DNA from: CBDDRG01 sp051306415
GTDB lineage: Bacteria; Pseudomonadota; Gammaproteobacteria; Pseudomonadales; Porticoccaceae
DNA: 27,099 bases
Reading direction: 5' to 3'
Assembly: GCA_051306415.1 (NCBI GenBank)
Contig: JBPPNE010000186.1
Span: 1-27,099, forward strand
Position numbers and translations under genes: made by a program. Positions 1 through 7,369 of this stretch are shown here, in pieces. The notes beneath the pieces were generated by a model. It was given only the letters and a program-made list of their open reading frames with translations. It was not told where the DNA came from and did not search any database. How positions within the stretch are numbered: the first letter of the stretch is position 1; every line of letters begins with the position of its first letter.

Positions 1-18
1 TCACTCCCACTCAATTGT
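1..18 (-). other. Putative att site: guaA 3'-end remnant
   Basis: Read on the minus strand, these 18 bases encode T-I-E-W-E-stop, the conserved carboxyl end of GuaA (GMP synthase). The codons before them do not continue as GuaA, so only the very end of the gene is present. The 3' end of guaA is a known integration site for genomic islands that carry tyrosine integrases. The simplest reading is a displaced att copy marking the left edge of the element. The match is short, and the partner copy lies outside the window. Confidence 0.55.
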
Positions 19-76
19 TTCCGAGGCCTTAAAACCCGCATGAATACTGGCTTTGTTCGTAGTGTTCATTTAGTTT

Positions 77-96
77 TACCGTCATTTATACCGTCA
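77..96. repeat. Tandem TACCGTCA repeats beside the att site
   Basis: TACCGTCA occurs at 77-84 and again at 89-96, a 12-base period close to one helical turn. Its position about 60-80 bases inside the putative att core fits arm-type binding sites for an integrase or its accessory proteins. That role is inferred from position and spacing only. Confidence 0.35.
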
Positions 97-220
97 AAAA
101 ACGACCGCTTTGCCTAGCGCGGGAGATGCACTCGGTTTGCGCGGCGGCTACTCCAGCCCATCAATCATCAACGAATGCTGCGAGCCAACCAACCTGAAAC
201 TTTGGATTGTTCTGTATTAT

Positions 221-235
221 CGTAGCACAACTACG
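221..235. promoter_or_regulatory. AbiEi operator, upstream copy
   Basis: CGTAG (221-225) and CTACG (231-235) form an inverted repeat with a 5-base spacer, followed by ACT. The same arrangement recurs at 287-301. AbiEi antitoxins are known to repress their own operon cooperatively by binding two inverted repeats in the promoter, so this pair is the likely autoregulatory site. Confidence 0.65.
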
Positions 236-286
236 ACTAACGCATCCAAATAAAGCTTGGCAATTCTTTAAAATGATGGTAAATAT

Positions 287-301
287 CGTAGTATGGCTAC
301 G
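287..301. promoter_or_regulatory. AbiEi operator, copy overlapping the start codon
   Basis: CGTAG (287-291) and CTACG (297-301) repeat the upstream operator, again followed by ACT; the first bases of the two copies are 66 apart. The assigned AbiEi start codon at 293-295 sits in the spacer between the arms. Bound antitoxin would therefore cover the translation start region. No strong Shine-Dalgarno sequence precedes this ATG. Confidence 0.6.
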
Positions 302-1030
302 ACTGAACGAACTAAACTAAACTCCCTCTACAGGCAGTGGGCCCCGGGAACCCCCTTGACGTCAGAGAACCTGGCGGCATTGGGTGTCTCTGCGGACTTG
401 GCCGTTCACTACGCGCGCGCCGGTTGGCTTACTCGCTTGGCACGTGGTGTGTACCGCCGCCCCAACGATACACTGGATCTCCACGCCTGCCTGATCCTCA
501 TGCAGCGCTCCGTCGAAGGACTGCATGTCGGCGGCAAGTCGGCCCTCGACTGGTACGGTGTGCGGCAGTATCTATCGCAGCGATCCGTTCTGCATCTCTA
601 CGGCTGGACAACCGCCCGCCTCCCCGACTGGTTCACCGAGCGCTTCCCGGCGGAGTACCACCGCAAGCGCCTGTTCGACGAGCCACCCTCCGATCCACTT
701 CATGCCGGACCGTTCGAAAAGCGCAGCGGCGCGCCTCTGGTCTCGACACCAGAACGAGCGCTATTGGAAGTGCTCAGCGAAGTGGGCGTGCGTCAGCCGC
801 TGCAGGAAGCGCGCGAACTCGCCGAGAGTGCCTATGGCCTGCGTGCCGATGTACTGCGTGAATTGCTGCAGCGCTGCACCAGCGTAAAGACGGTGCGCCT
901 GTGCCTGCAGCTCGGACGCGAACTCGCCCTGCCCTGGGCCACCAAGCTGGATGCCGCGCAACTGCCGACCGGTAGCGCCCGCGCCTGGGTGTCCCGCTCG
1001 GTCGACGGGCTGCTGGTGCTCAAGCCATGA
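293..1030 (+). CDS. abiEi: AbiEi-family antitoxin (type IV TA)
   Basis: This 245-residue protein is the antitoxin of an AbiE abortive-infection pair. AbiEi proteins have an N-terminal winged-helix domain that binds the operator and a C-terminal domain that counters the toxin. The start MATTERTKLN and the segment RLARGVYRRP near residues 47-56 match the family's N-terminal pattern, and S-T-P-E-R-A-L-L-E near residue 150 is typical of the AbiEi C-terminal domain. The stop overlaps the abiEii start in ATGA, which means the two are translationally coupled. Two inverted repeats at the 5' end point to negative autoregulation. The ATG at 293 is the only start that keeps the conserved N-terminus. The length is normal and I see no damage. 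Confidence 0.9.
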   Translation: MATTERTKLNSLYRQWAPGTPLTSENLAALGVSADLAVHYARAGWLTRLARGVYRRPNDTLDLHACLILMQRSVEGLHVGGKSALDWYGVRQYLSQRSVLHLYGWTTARLPDWFTERFPAEYHRKRLFDEPPSDPLHAGPFEKRSGAPLVSTPERALLEVLSEVGVRQPLQEARELAESAYGLRADVLRELLQRCTSVKTVRLCLQLGRELALPWATKLDAAQLPTGSARAWVSRSVDGLLVLKP

Positions 1031-1941
1031 ACCAAACGTATCTTGACACGGCACGCCTGCTGACCCAAGTCGCGCCGCTCGTTTTTGTGGACGACACCTT
1101 TGCCCTCAAGGGCGGCACCGCGATCAATCTGTTCATCCGTGATATGCCGCGCCTGTCGGTCGATCTGGATCTGGTATTCCCCAATCACAGCCTGCCGCGT
1201 GATGAGGCGCTGGCACGCATCAATGAAGCTATCCGGCAGTCTGCGGAGCGTCTGAAGGCTCGGGGCTTTCAAACCCATGTGCTCGCGACGGCCGATGCCG
1301 GCGAAACCAAGCTGCTGGTGCGACGCGCGGGCATTGAGGTTAAGGTCGAAGTCAATTTCGTGATGCGCGGCACCGTATACCCAGTCCGCACCATGGCCTT
1401 GACACCTCTCGCCCGCGATACTTTGTTGGCCGATCTCGAAATTCCAGTGGTGTCGCTGGAGGACGTGTATGGCGGCAAGCTCGTTGCAGCCATGGACCGT
1501 CAGCATCCCCGCGACCTGTTCGACATAATGCAATTGTTCACACACGAAGGCATCACTGCCGGCATCCGACGTGCATTCGTGGTCTACCTCGCCAGCCACA
1601 ACCGCCCCGTTCACGAAGTGTTGTTCCCGGCCATGCACGACATCGGCCAGGAATACGAACGCAACTTCAAAGGCATGACCACCGAGCCGGTTGAACTGGT
1701 TGCGCTACTGGACGCACGCGAACGAATGGTGCAGGAACTTCAAAGTGGCCTGAATACAGATGAGCGCCGCTTTTTGTTGTCACTCGTCGCCGGCTGCCCG
1801 GAATGGCCGTTGCTGGGAATCGCGCATGCCGAACACCTACCCGGGATTCGCTGGAAGCTGCAAAACCTCGCGCAACTGGAACGCAAGAGTCCGGGGAAAT
1901 TCGCTGAGCAGGCCGATGCACTTGCGCAGCGGCTGAGTTAG
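1027..1941 (+). CDS. abiEii: AbiEii-family nucleotidyltransferase toxin
   Basis: This 304-residue protein is the toxin of the AbiE pair, a DNA polymerase beta-like nucleotidyltransferase. Family members are bacteriostatic; some related toxins modify tRNA acceptor ends, but the target here cannot be read from sequence. Visible motifs are KGGTAIN near residue 28 (the GS/GG nucleotide-binding loop), S-V-D-L-D-L near residue 45 carrying the metal-binding DxD pair, V-K-V-E-V-N near residue 110, and KLVAAMDRQHPRDLFD near residues 151-166. All key residues look intact, so the toxin is probably active and held in check by AbiEi, whose gene it overlaps by 4 bases. AbiE acts against phage by abortive infection and can also stabilise mobile elements, which suits a gene at an ICE edge. 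Confidence 0.92.
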   Translation: MNQTYLDTARLLTQVAPLVFVDDTFALKGGTAINLFIRDMPRLSVDLDLVFPNHSLPRDEALARINEAIRQSAERLKARGFQTHVLATADAGETKLLVRRAGIEVKVEVNFVMRGTVYPVRTMALTPLARDTLLADLEIPVVSLEDVYGGKLVAAMDRQHPRDLFDIMQLFTHEGITAGIRRAFVVYLASHNRPVHEVLFPAMHDIGQEYERNFKGMTTEPVELVALLDARERMVQELQSGLNTDERRFLLSLVAGCPEWPLLGIAHAEHLPGIRWKLQNLAQLERKSPGKFAEQADALAQRLS

Positions 1942-2597
1942 GTTCGCGCCTTGCTGGCGGGTGCCGGGCGGCGAGATGCTTCGAGTGCCTTACTGAGCGC
2001 CACGCCGGATCGGCGCGAACCGGATGTGTGGCCAGCTGGACGACCCGCTCAGTGGCTTGCAGTGGCGTTACGAACTTGCTCATTAAATTAGGCACAAATG
2101 CCAATAATGCCCAATATTTCAGGCACTTTATAACCCAATCCCGCATGCCAGCCTTGCTGGTTTTAGTCGCGCAAACGCGGTACTGATTGTCATATTTTTC
2201 GCGCAATCCGTTTCCCGCGGAGACTCAGATTGAGCGAAAAGTATCATCCGCCGACAACGCCGCTACACTCGCGTTCTGTGAAGCTCTTCCTTAACTGACT
2301 GAATGAGCTGCGGCGATTTCAGTGTATCTGATTGCCATCAATGAGCCAGTCTGCCACCTCAAAATCTTATGCAAAAACCGACAGATAACCGAGGTATTTG
2401 CGTATGAGTTGGGTGCTTCTGCTGGCACAGGAGATGGATTCGATTTGACGAGCGGCTACTCCAAAGCACTGATCGGCAACCGTCGTCTGTTGACCCCCGG
2501 CGCCACCGGATCATGAGTCTCACCGGTTTTTTTCCTCGCCTCATCTGTCCGAACAATGTAGTGCTATTTCGGACACAAGTACCTAGCATTTGCGGAA
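1942..2597. other. Gene-free stretch between AbiE and the leftward operon
   Basis: I find no convincing gene here. Short open frames exist (for example 2322-2516 plus), but they lack a recognisable domain and good ribosome sites. The composition drops towards AT-rich around 2080-2260. A weak hairpin, ACCGG (2505-2509) with CCGGT (2523-2527), is followed by a run of T and could end transcription rightwards. The stretch separates two operons whose 3' ends face each other. Confidence 0.5.
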
Positions 2598-3488
2598 CTA
2601 CCAATGCTTCCAGAGATCAACCGCCGCATTGAGAAACTTGTCGCACTTGGCGATTGACCAAGTGACGTTTGGGTCGTCTCTCAGCAAATAGTATTCGCCA
2701 TTCGCACAAACGAACTGTGAACGGTCCGCGTCCCAGATCCAATTGATGCAGTTGACGAAGGAATCCGTGTAGCTGCCGCCGAACTTCTCATTGGGTACGT
2801 TATAGAGCAAACCTTCAAGGTAATAGGAAGGTGCGTCACCACTGGCAATAGTGCCATCATCGACCAGCTTGCTGCGCAAATTCTTGAAAATGCGCACCAT
2901 AGGCTTGAACCAGGAATTTGTTATCTGGTGTTTGGTCGTGCAATTGTCGGAATGCTGACGCGGATAGTTTTCGATACGCGTGCCAGAAGCGTTATAGAAA
3001 CAGATGCCAGAATCGAATTGTTGATCATCAAGTGCAAGAAACCGGTGATAGCGACGGAACTGAGTGGTGATCAGTACATCTGTACTGCGCCGACCGCCGG
3101 TTGCCGCAATCTTCACTGCCTTGTCGCCGGGCTTTACATCTGCGCCAAACTTTACCCGCAGCTGAGCCAATACATCTCTTTTGAAATCGTCATACGTATA
3201 AGTCGCATCGGAATGCACCGCTTTGAACACCGCTTGCTGCTCTCGAGGAAGGCGTTTGAGGTCGTGATAAAAGATCGACTCAATCTGAATGACTACATCG
3301 ACATCACTTTCAGCGTAGATGTTTGTGTCATTCCCGTAAGAGCCCTGCAGAAACACCTTGTAGCTCTTGCCGGCGTACGCCGACCCTGCGGCTTCGAGCG
3401 CATCTTTTACGGTCGCATAGGTTGTGCTGGATTGGGCAACTGATCCTTGGTGGGACCAGGTGTCGAGTTGTGATTCAGGGATGCCCAT
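2598..3488 (-). CDS. CD-NTase-like nucleotidyltransferase
   Basis: This is a 296-residue DNA polymerase beta-superfamily nucleotidyltransferase of the cGAS/DncV-like type. Counting from the ATG at 3488, the G-S pair is at residues 49-50 (LQGSYGND), the catalytic D-V-D at 62-64, and a third acidic residue at about 137 (STDVLIT). All three catalytic acids are present, so it should be active. The likely product is a cyclic di- or oligonucleotide signal; base choice cannot be predicted. An upstream GTG at 3497 adds only three residues, and the MGIPES start agrees with the family as I remember it. It overlaps the end of the DACNV-type sensor gene by 14 bases. I cannot assign a CD-NTase clade by eye. 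Confidence 0.8.
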   Translation of the reverse strand: MGIPESQLDTWSHQGSVAQSSTTYATVKDALEAAGSAYAGKSYKVFLQGSYGNDTNIYAESDVDVVIQIESIFYHDLKRLPREQQAVFKAVHSDATYTYDDFKRDVLAQLRVKFGADVKPGDKAVKIAATGGRRSTDVLITTQFRRYHRFLALDDQQFDSGICFYNASGTRIENYPRQHSDNCTTKHQITNSWFKPMVRIFKNLRSKLVDDGTIASGDAPSYYLEGLLYNVPNEKFGGSYTDSFVNCINWIWDADRSQFVCANGEYYLLRDDPNVTWSIAKCDKFLNAAVDLWKHW

Positions 3489-4821
3489 CACGTGCACTCA
3501 TCGGTAAGAGATAGCTATCATCCATATCCGGATCGGGCTTGAAGCGGGTAGTGGTAATTACGATTTCGCCCACATCCCGTGGCAACGCCTCAATCCGATC
3601 GAGCGCTGAATTCACTACTTCACATTGCTCGCTGTTCAAGTAGAAACGATGGTTTTCAAGCCAGTTTCTGGGCTTGTGATAGTTGTCCAGCGTCGCTTTT
3701 TCCAGGGAGGAAACATTCGCTTCAATGTCTGTCCGTTCAATTTGCGGCGGCAACAGCGGAATCAAATCGACCGTATGGTCATCGGAAACAACGATAGCAA
3801 GACGACGGGTATCCTCGATACTTATGTAACGCAAACCCGAGTTGAAGCGTGACCCTCTCGACGGAGTACAGTCGACTGTCGCCACACCGTCCAGAATGAC
3901 GCCGACCGCGTGACAGATGCCATGTGGATCGAGAAGGATCGTCCCATCAATGCCGCTGACACGCTGCAGAAGATCAGAGGTCATTAGTACTGGCTCTATA
4001 CCGGTTCCCTGCTGGGTCAAACGTAGCGCTTCATCTGTAGCATCAGCCGCAACAACGATCATGCTGCCGTGATCCTGTTGGATAGCTACGCTGAATAGAA
4101 TCCACAAACGCTCGTGATCATCAGATGATGACTCAGGAAATAATCGTTCGTAGTTGACTATGAAGCGCTCACGGCTGATGAGTTCCTGTGGCAATTTTGG
4201 TTCGCCATACCGGCTACGCAGCAGCACCTGAGTCCCGCAACGCACTTCCCAGTGATAGTGATCCAGGAAATCAATGGTAAATGCGTCTTGAGCCGAAGGA
4301 TCATGATCAGCTCGCAGCCGTCCCAGCCCGTATATGCGTTCGCTATCTGCAATCAATGCAATGTCGGCTGCCGCCATCTGCAAAATCTTGCGGGCCCACC
4401 GTGGCTGCCGAAACGGGACAGGCTCCTTCAACCGCAGTGCATAGTCGATGGCTTTATTGTCCGGATCGACAAGTACTAAATGACCAGTTCCCTGCACGCC
4501 TTCATATAGCAGGGAAGAAATTACATTGAAACGCTCGAATAGATCGGCGTAGGTGTATCGCCTCGTGATGGCGAGACCGGGTGTCTGCATGAAACTTGTC
4601 GCAGCATTGCGGACAATCTCGTCCGCGCGGCGCATATTTCCCATGTGAGATCGACCAGGATCAGGGCGACGGAGTTCGTCAGTGGCCTCCGTCAGCAAGG
4701 TTCCTATGCAGGCGTGGATAAAACTACGATAACCGTGCGAGGCCCAAGGATCATCGGAGGCGGTTTCCTTCAGTGGTGGAAATTGCTCAAAAACGGACTG
4801 GGGAATCTGTATAACTGGCAC
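3475..4821 (-). CDS. DisA-N-like (DACNV-type) sensor, C-terminal part of a split gene
   Basis: This 448-residue frame carries a diadenylate-cyclase-like fold in its C-terminal half. Residues 252-298 read like DisA_N: G-S-M-I-V-V, then QGTGIEPVLMTSDLLQRVSG, then IDGTILLD. The cyclase DGA motif appears as DGT (292-294), and the GxRHR motif as RGSRFNS (322-328). The loss of the His-Arg pair suggests binding rather than synthesis, as proposed for the DACNV family. The only good in-frame start is GTG at 4821, with no ribosome site at a useful distance. The 13 codons between it and the upstream TAA (4861-4863) still read as protein in the same frame as the N-terminal open frame at 4861-5244. The two are best seen as one protein of about 589 residues broken by a nonsense codon. 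It overlaps the nucleotidyltransferase gene downstream. Confidence 0.78.
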   Translation of the reverse strand: MPVIQIPQSVFEQFPPLKETASDDPWASHGYRSFIHACIGTLLTEATDELRRPDPGRSHMGNMRRADEIVRNAATSFMQTPGLAITRRYTYADLFERFNVISSLLYEGVQGTGHLVLVDPDNKAIDYALRLKEPVPFRQPRWARKILQMAAADIALIADSERIYGLGRLRADHDPSAQDAFTIDFLDHYHWEVRCGTQVLLRSRYGEPKLPQELISRERFIVNYERLFPESSSDDHERLWILFSVAIQQDHGSMIVVAADATDEALRLTQQGTGIEPVLMTSDLLQRVSGIDGTILLDPHGICHAVGVILDGVATVDCTPSRGSRFNSGLRYISIEDTRRLAIVVSDDHTVDLIPLLPPQIERTDIEANVSSLEKATLDNYHKPRNWLENHRFYLNSEQCEVVNSALDRIEALPRDVGEIVITTTRFKPDPDMDDSYLLPMSARDGHP

Positions 4822-4860
4822 AACGTAGTAGTGGTCTACCGGGTAAGCTCCGCCGCAAAA

Positions 4861-5244
4861 TTAATGCACTTTGAGTTCAGCGTCGTATGGCAACAGCGCC
4901 TGACGAACCGCTTGGGTTACCGAGTCTCGACGGATGACCTCGGGCTTATCGCGCATGCTGGCTTCGTCGCCATAGAAAATACCTTGCAGACGATGGCCTT
5001 TGACAAGAACCTCGATCGACTCCAGCAGCCCGGTGAAGATCGATAGGGGCCACTCCCCATCCTCCGGTTCAATACAAGCAGGGTTTGAATTATTGCTTTT
5101 TGGAATCCGGGCGCCAACCAGGAGTACCTTAGGTTCGGTATCAGCACCGACCAACTTCAGAATCTCTTTTGCGCGAACCTCAAGGAGGATTCTGTAGTGG
5201 GGCTGGTAACCCCACATAAAAAGATGGATGGTGTGCTTTGCCAT
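4861..5244 (-). CDS. N-terminal part of the split DACNV-type protein
   Basis: This 127-residue frame begins MAKHTIHLFMWGYQ, which matches my memory of the N-terminus of DACNV-containing proteins. It ends at a TAA (4863-4861). The next in-frame codons continue as F-C-G-G-A-Y-P-V-D-H-Y-Y-V-V-P-V into the downstream frame without a frame change, and third-position use stays coding-like. I therefore read it as the first quarter of one gene running 5244-3475. A stop where His is followed by Phe-Cys could come from a single change in a Tyr, Ser or similar codon. The start lies 18 bases after the PIN gene. Alternatives are two separate proteins that assemble, or stop-codon read-through. Confidence 0.7.
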   Translation of the reverse strand: MAKHTIHLFMWGYQPHYRILLEVRAKEILKLVGADTEPKVLLVGARIPKSNNSNPACIEPEDGEWPLSIFTGLLESIEVLVKGHRLQGIFYGDEASMRDKPEVIRRDSVTQAVRQALLPYDAELKVH

Positions 5245-5262
5245 AAATGCTGAGGTCTGTGC

Positions 5263-5772
5263 TCAGAGACGCTCCGCGAAACTCGCGAACGGCATCGTGT
5301 AGCGGTTTTCGGCAAGTACAAGCTTGTATCCATCCGCTTGCGCCACAGTGATATGGCCGCAGCGGATGGCTTGCACGAGTAGATCCTCTGTTCCGAGTAT
5401 CCGCGCCTCACCGATCAATTCGATGGCTTTGCGGCGAAAGCACTTTTTCTCGTCCGAGGCAAGATGACACCCAACGGTTGCGGCCAGCGCCAGACAGGCC
5501 GCCTCACCGCGCCCCATCAGATCGCGCAGATCGCCGAATAGGGCAAGTGTATCCAGCTCATCAATGATCAGCAGATCGAGTTGACTTGCGGCAATAGCGT
5601 TGTCGACGGATGCTCTCTGTTCGGGATCGGTCAGCTCCTGCAGCACTTCAGTCGGCAATTGAAACCGGTACGCGGACAATTCGCCGAGCAGCGTCAACTG
5701 GCCGATGTGCAGAAAGTTGATCAGCACATTGGTATCGGTGATGACGACAGTTGTCACGGCCGGAGCGGACAT
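5263..5772 (-). CDS. PIN-domain protein (putative ribonuclease toxin)
   Basis: This 169-residue PIN-like protein shows the acidic residues of a metal-dependent ribonuclease site: Asp in V-V-I-T-D-T-N near residue 13, Glu in E-V-L-Q-E-L near 45, Glu in GRGEAACLA near 91, and Asp in ASDEKKCF near 109. Proteins of this size often sit directly after an XRE/ImmA-type regulator, as here with a 15-base gap. That suggests a toxin-antitoxin-like pair in which the regulator controls or cleaves its partner. The target RNA is unknown. The stop is 18 bases before the DACNV-type gene, so all genes from 7023 to 2598 are probably one transcript. Confidence 0.82.
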   Translation of the reverse strand: MSAPAVTTVVITDTNVLINFLHIGQLTLLGELSAYRFQLPTEVLQELTDPEQRASVDNAIAASQLDLLIIDELDTLALFGDLRDLMGRGEAACLALAATVGCHLASDEKKCFRRKAIELIGEARILGTEDLLVQAIRCGHITVAQADGYKLVLAENRYTMPFASFAERL

Positions 5773-5787
5773 AGGACGATCCGCCTA

Positions 5788-7023
5788 TCATGCCTGGCCG
5801 AGACCGGCCGATGAGAGTACGCGCTCGACATCGTGTCGCCCCATACCCACCATTGCCGCCAACTCGGTCAGTTTGTTCTGGGTGATCTCCTCGCGCCGAT
5901 TGGCTTCCAGTGCAAGCCCCAGAAAACGGCGACGGAACTCATCTCGCGTTCCCCGTTCCTCCACCGGGTCATCGGCGGCCAAGAAATTGGCGATTGCCCT
6001 GCCCGCTCCGGTATCCTCTTCGGACTTCAGGCGCTGAAACTCGCGATCATCGATCAGGCGTAAATTCTTCAAGCGATACAACGCCGAAATGCGGCTCACG
6101 CCAAAGTGATGAGCAAGCAGCGCGGCATCGTAGAGCTGGATGTCCTGACTGCCTGGAGTCGCGCGCTGTTCCACTTGGACCACATCGGCTTCATCGAAAA
6201 CGGCGACTTGTGCACGACTCGCGCCGCCCTTACCCAGGGCTTGGGCAAACTGTACGACACCCTCGGCAGGCATCATAAATTCTGCCGCAAAGGCGTTGGC
6301 CCTGACCTCGAGCAGTTCAGTTCGGTTCTCGGCGCGGCTGATGGCACCGGATCGCTCGCGATCAATCAACACATGCGCGTATTCATGCGCCAGCGAAAAG
6401 CGGCGGCGTAGCGCAGAGTGATCGCTATTGATGACCACAAAAATGCCGATCTTGTCATCCCACAAGGTCAGGCCAGAAATGTTATCGGGTAGCGTAACCA
6501 GCCCGGTGCGCACGCCCTGCGACTCGAATAGTTCGACTAGATCACCAATGGGGGACACGCCGAGTCCCAGCCGCTGCCGCTCCTCAGTTGCGATGCGTTG
6601 ACCTTGTTGAATGGCATCCCAGCGTGATTTGGGTGCGGGTCGTTCATAAGATGCCGCGCGCAACTGCGCGCGGTCGATTTCCAGCAGCCGTTCCAAGTTG
6701 GTCATCTCCCGGCCCAGCGCCAGGCAATCCTGCAGGGCGTGCCGTAGCTCCACCTGTTCGGCAAGTTGTGCCTCGGTACGAAACAGAGCCGCCAATGCGT
6801 CCTGCTCAACGAAAGCGTCGGCAAAGAAAGCCTTGATGTCGCGCCCGACAGCATAGGCAATACGGTCCAGCTCGATGCTCGATACCGACCGGCTGCCGGC
6901 TTCGATCTGGCTAATGGCAATGCGTGATAACTCGACCGCCTCGCCTAATTGCTTCTGAGTCAGGCCGCAACTCTCTCGCGCGGAACGAATGCGTCGTCCG
7001 AGCTCTTCTCTGGTGAGAGGCAT
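5788..7023 (-). CDS. XRE-family regulator with ImmA/IrrE metallopeptidase domain
   Basis: This 411-residue protein has an N-terminal helix-turn-helix (about residues 5-62; G-L-T-Q-K-Q-L-G-E and ISQIEAGSRSVS are typical XRE signatures). A middle linker leads to an ImmA/IrrE-like zinc peptidase with HEYAH at residues 213-217 and further acidic residues downstream (RTELLEVRANAFAAEFMMP). Such proteins bind DNA and are thought to respond to stress by proteolysis, as ImmA does for the ImmR repressor. It is the first gene of the leftward operon and has a strong ribosome site (AAGGAG, 6 bases before ATG). Its promoter overlaps that of the CBASS operon, so it could regulate both. Confidence 0.9.
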   Translation of the reverse strand: MPLTREELGRRIRSARESCGLTQKQLGEAVELSRIAISQIEAGSRSVSSIELDRIAYAVGRDIKAFFADAFVEQDALAALFRTEAQLAEQVELRHALQDCLALGREMTNLERLLEIDRAQLRAASYERPAPKSRWDAIQQGQRIATEERQRLGLGVSPIGDLVELFESQGVRTGLVTLPDNISGLTLWDDKIGIFVVINSDHSALRRRFSLAHEYAHVLIDRERSGAISRAENRTELLEVRANAFAAEFMMPAEGVVQFAQALGKGGASRAQVAVFDEADVVQVEQRATPGSQDIQLYDAALLAHHFGVSRISALYRLKNLRLIDDREFQRLKSEEDTGAGRAIANFLAADDPVEERGTRDEFRRRFLGLALEANRREEITQNKLTELAAMVGMGRHDVERVLSSAGLGQA

Positions 7024-7048
7024 GACGTTCTCCTTGGTTGGTACTATG

Positions 7049-7076
7049 TTGCAATGATACGAAAAAAGACTACAAT
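7049..7076 (+). promoter_or_regulatory. Promoter of the CBASS operon
   Basis: TTGCAA (7049-7054) and TACAAT (7071-7076) are 16 bases apart on the plus strand. The pair overlaps the leftward promoter almost completely, so polymerase at one should exclude the other. The first plus-strand start codon follows about 80 bases downstream. Confidence 0.5.
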
Positions 7077-7082
7077 TGGCAA
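7054..7082 (-). promoter_or_regulatory. Promoter of the leftward XRE/PIN/DACNV/NTase operon
   Basis: On the minus strand TTGCCA (7082-7077) and TATCAT (7059-7054) are separated by exactly 17 bases. Both boxes are close to the sigma-70 consensus, and the -10 box lies about 30 bases before the XRE/ImmA start codon. Confidence 0.6.
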
Positions 7083-7158
7083 GAAATGGATTTCAAGATC
7101 GTTAACTTAACATTCACGCCTTGGCGAGTCTGGGGTTCCACTCATATCGGAGCATGAA

Positions 7159-7338
7159 ATGGCCAAGAACAAACCAGTCGGTGACGGTGCCCGCGTAGGC
7201 GCAGTTCGGGCACGTTCGCAGGTCTTCAATCCACAGAATCAGAGCTGGACCAAGCGCGACGCTGGCACTGGCCGATTCATGGACCAGAAGGCAGATCCCG
7301 ATCCGTTCAAGGGCATCCGCAAGGAAAAGCGCAAGTAG
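7159..7338 (+). CDS. Small basic protein at the head of the CBASS operon
   Basis: This 59-residue frame begins MAKNKPVGDGARVGAV and ends GIRKEKRK. It has GGAG (7149-7152) six bases before the ATG. The sequence is rich in Lys, Arg and Gly, has no predicted membrane segment, and contains W-T-K-R-D-A-G-T-G-R-F-M-D-Q-K. I recall similar small conserved hypothetical proteins with the same start and the same R-F-M-D-Q-K core in many bacteria, without a known function. It ends 31 bases before the patatin gene, so it should be cotranscribed with CBASS. A minus-strand open frame over the same bases is a shadow. Confidence 0.75.
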   Translation: MAKNKPVGDGARVGAVRARSQVFNPQNQSWTKRDAGTGRFMDQKADPDPFKGIRKEKRK

Positions 7339-7369
7339 GCGGGGCAAATCGGCCTGCTAGGAGACTCCC

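Noticed and set aside
832..1638. Long minus-strand open frame over the AbiE genes
   Set aside because: It lies antisense to two well-supported, motif-bearing genes and shows no domain; it is a shadow of GC-rich coding DNA.
1667..2206. Minus-strand frame of 179 residues near the AbiE end
   Set aside because: Its C-terminal part is antisense to AbiEii, the rest has no recognisable domain, and no ribosome site was seen.
2322..2516. 64-residue plus-strand frame starting with GTG
   Set aside because: No ribosome site or known motif. It could be a gene remnant, but nothing supports it.
2505..2533. Hairpin ACCGG/CCGGT followed by a T-run as a strong terminator
   Set aside because: The stem is only five pairs with a 13-base loop, and no gene clearly ends upstream, so I did not list it as a separate feature.
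7114..7347. 77-residue minus-strand frame between the divergent operons
   Set aside because: It is antisense to the better supported 59-residue gene, which has a ribosome site and a family-like sequence.
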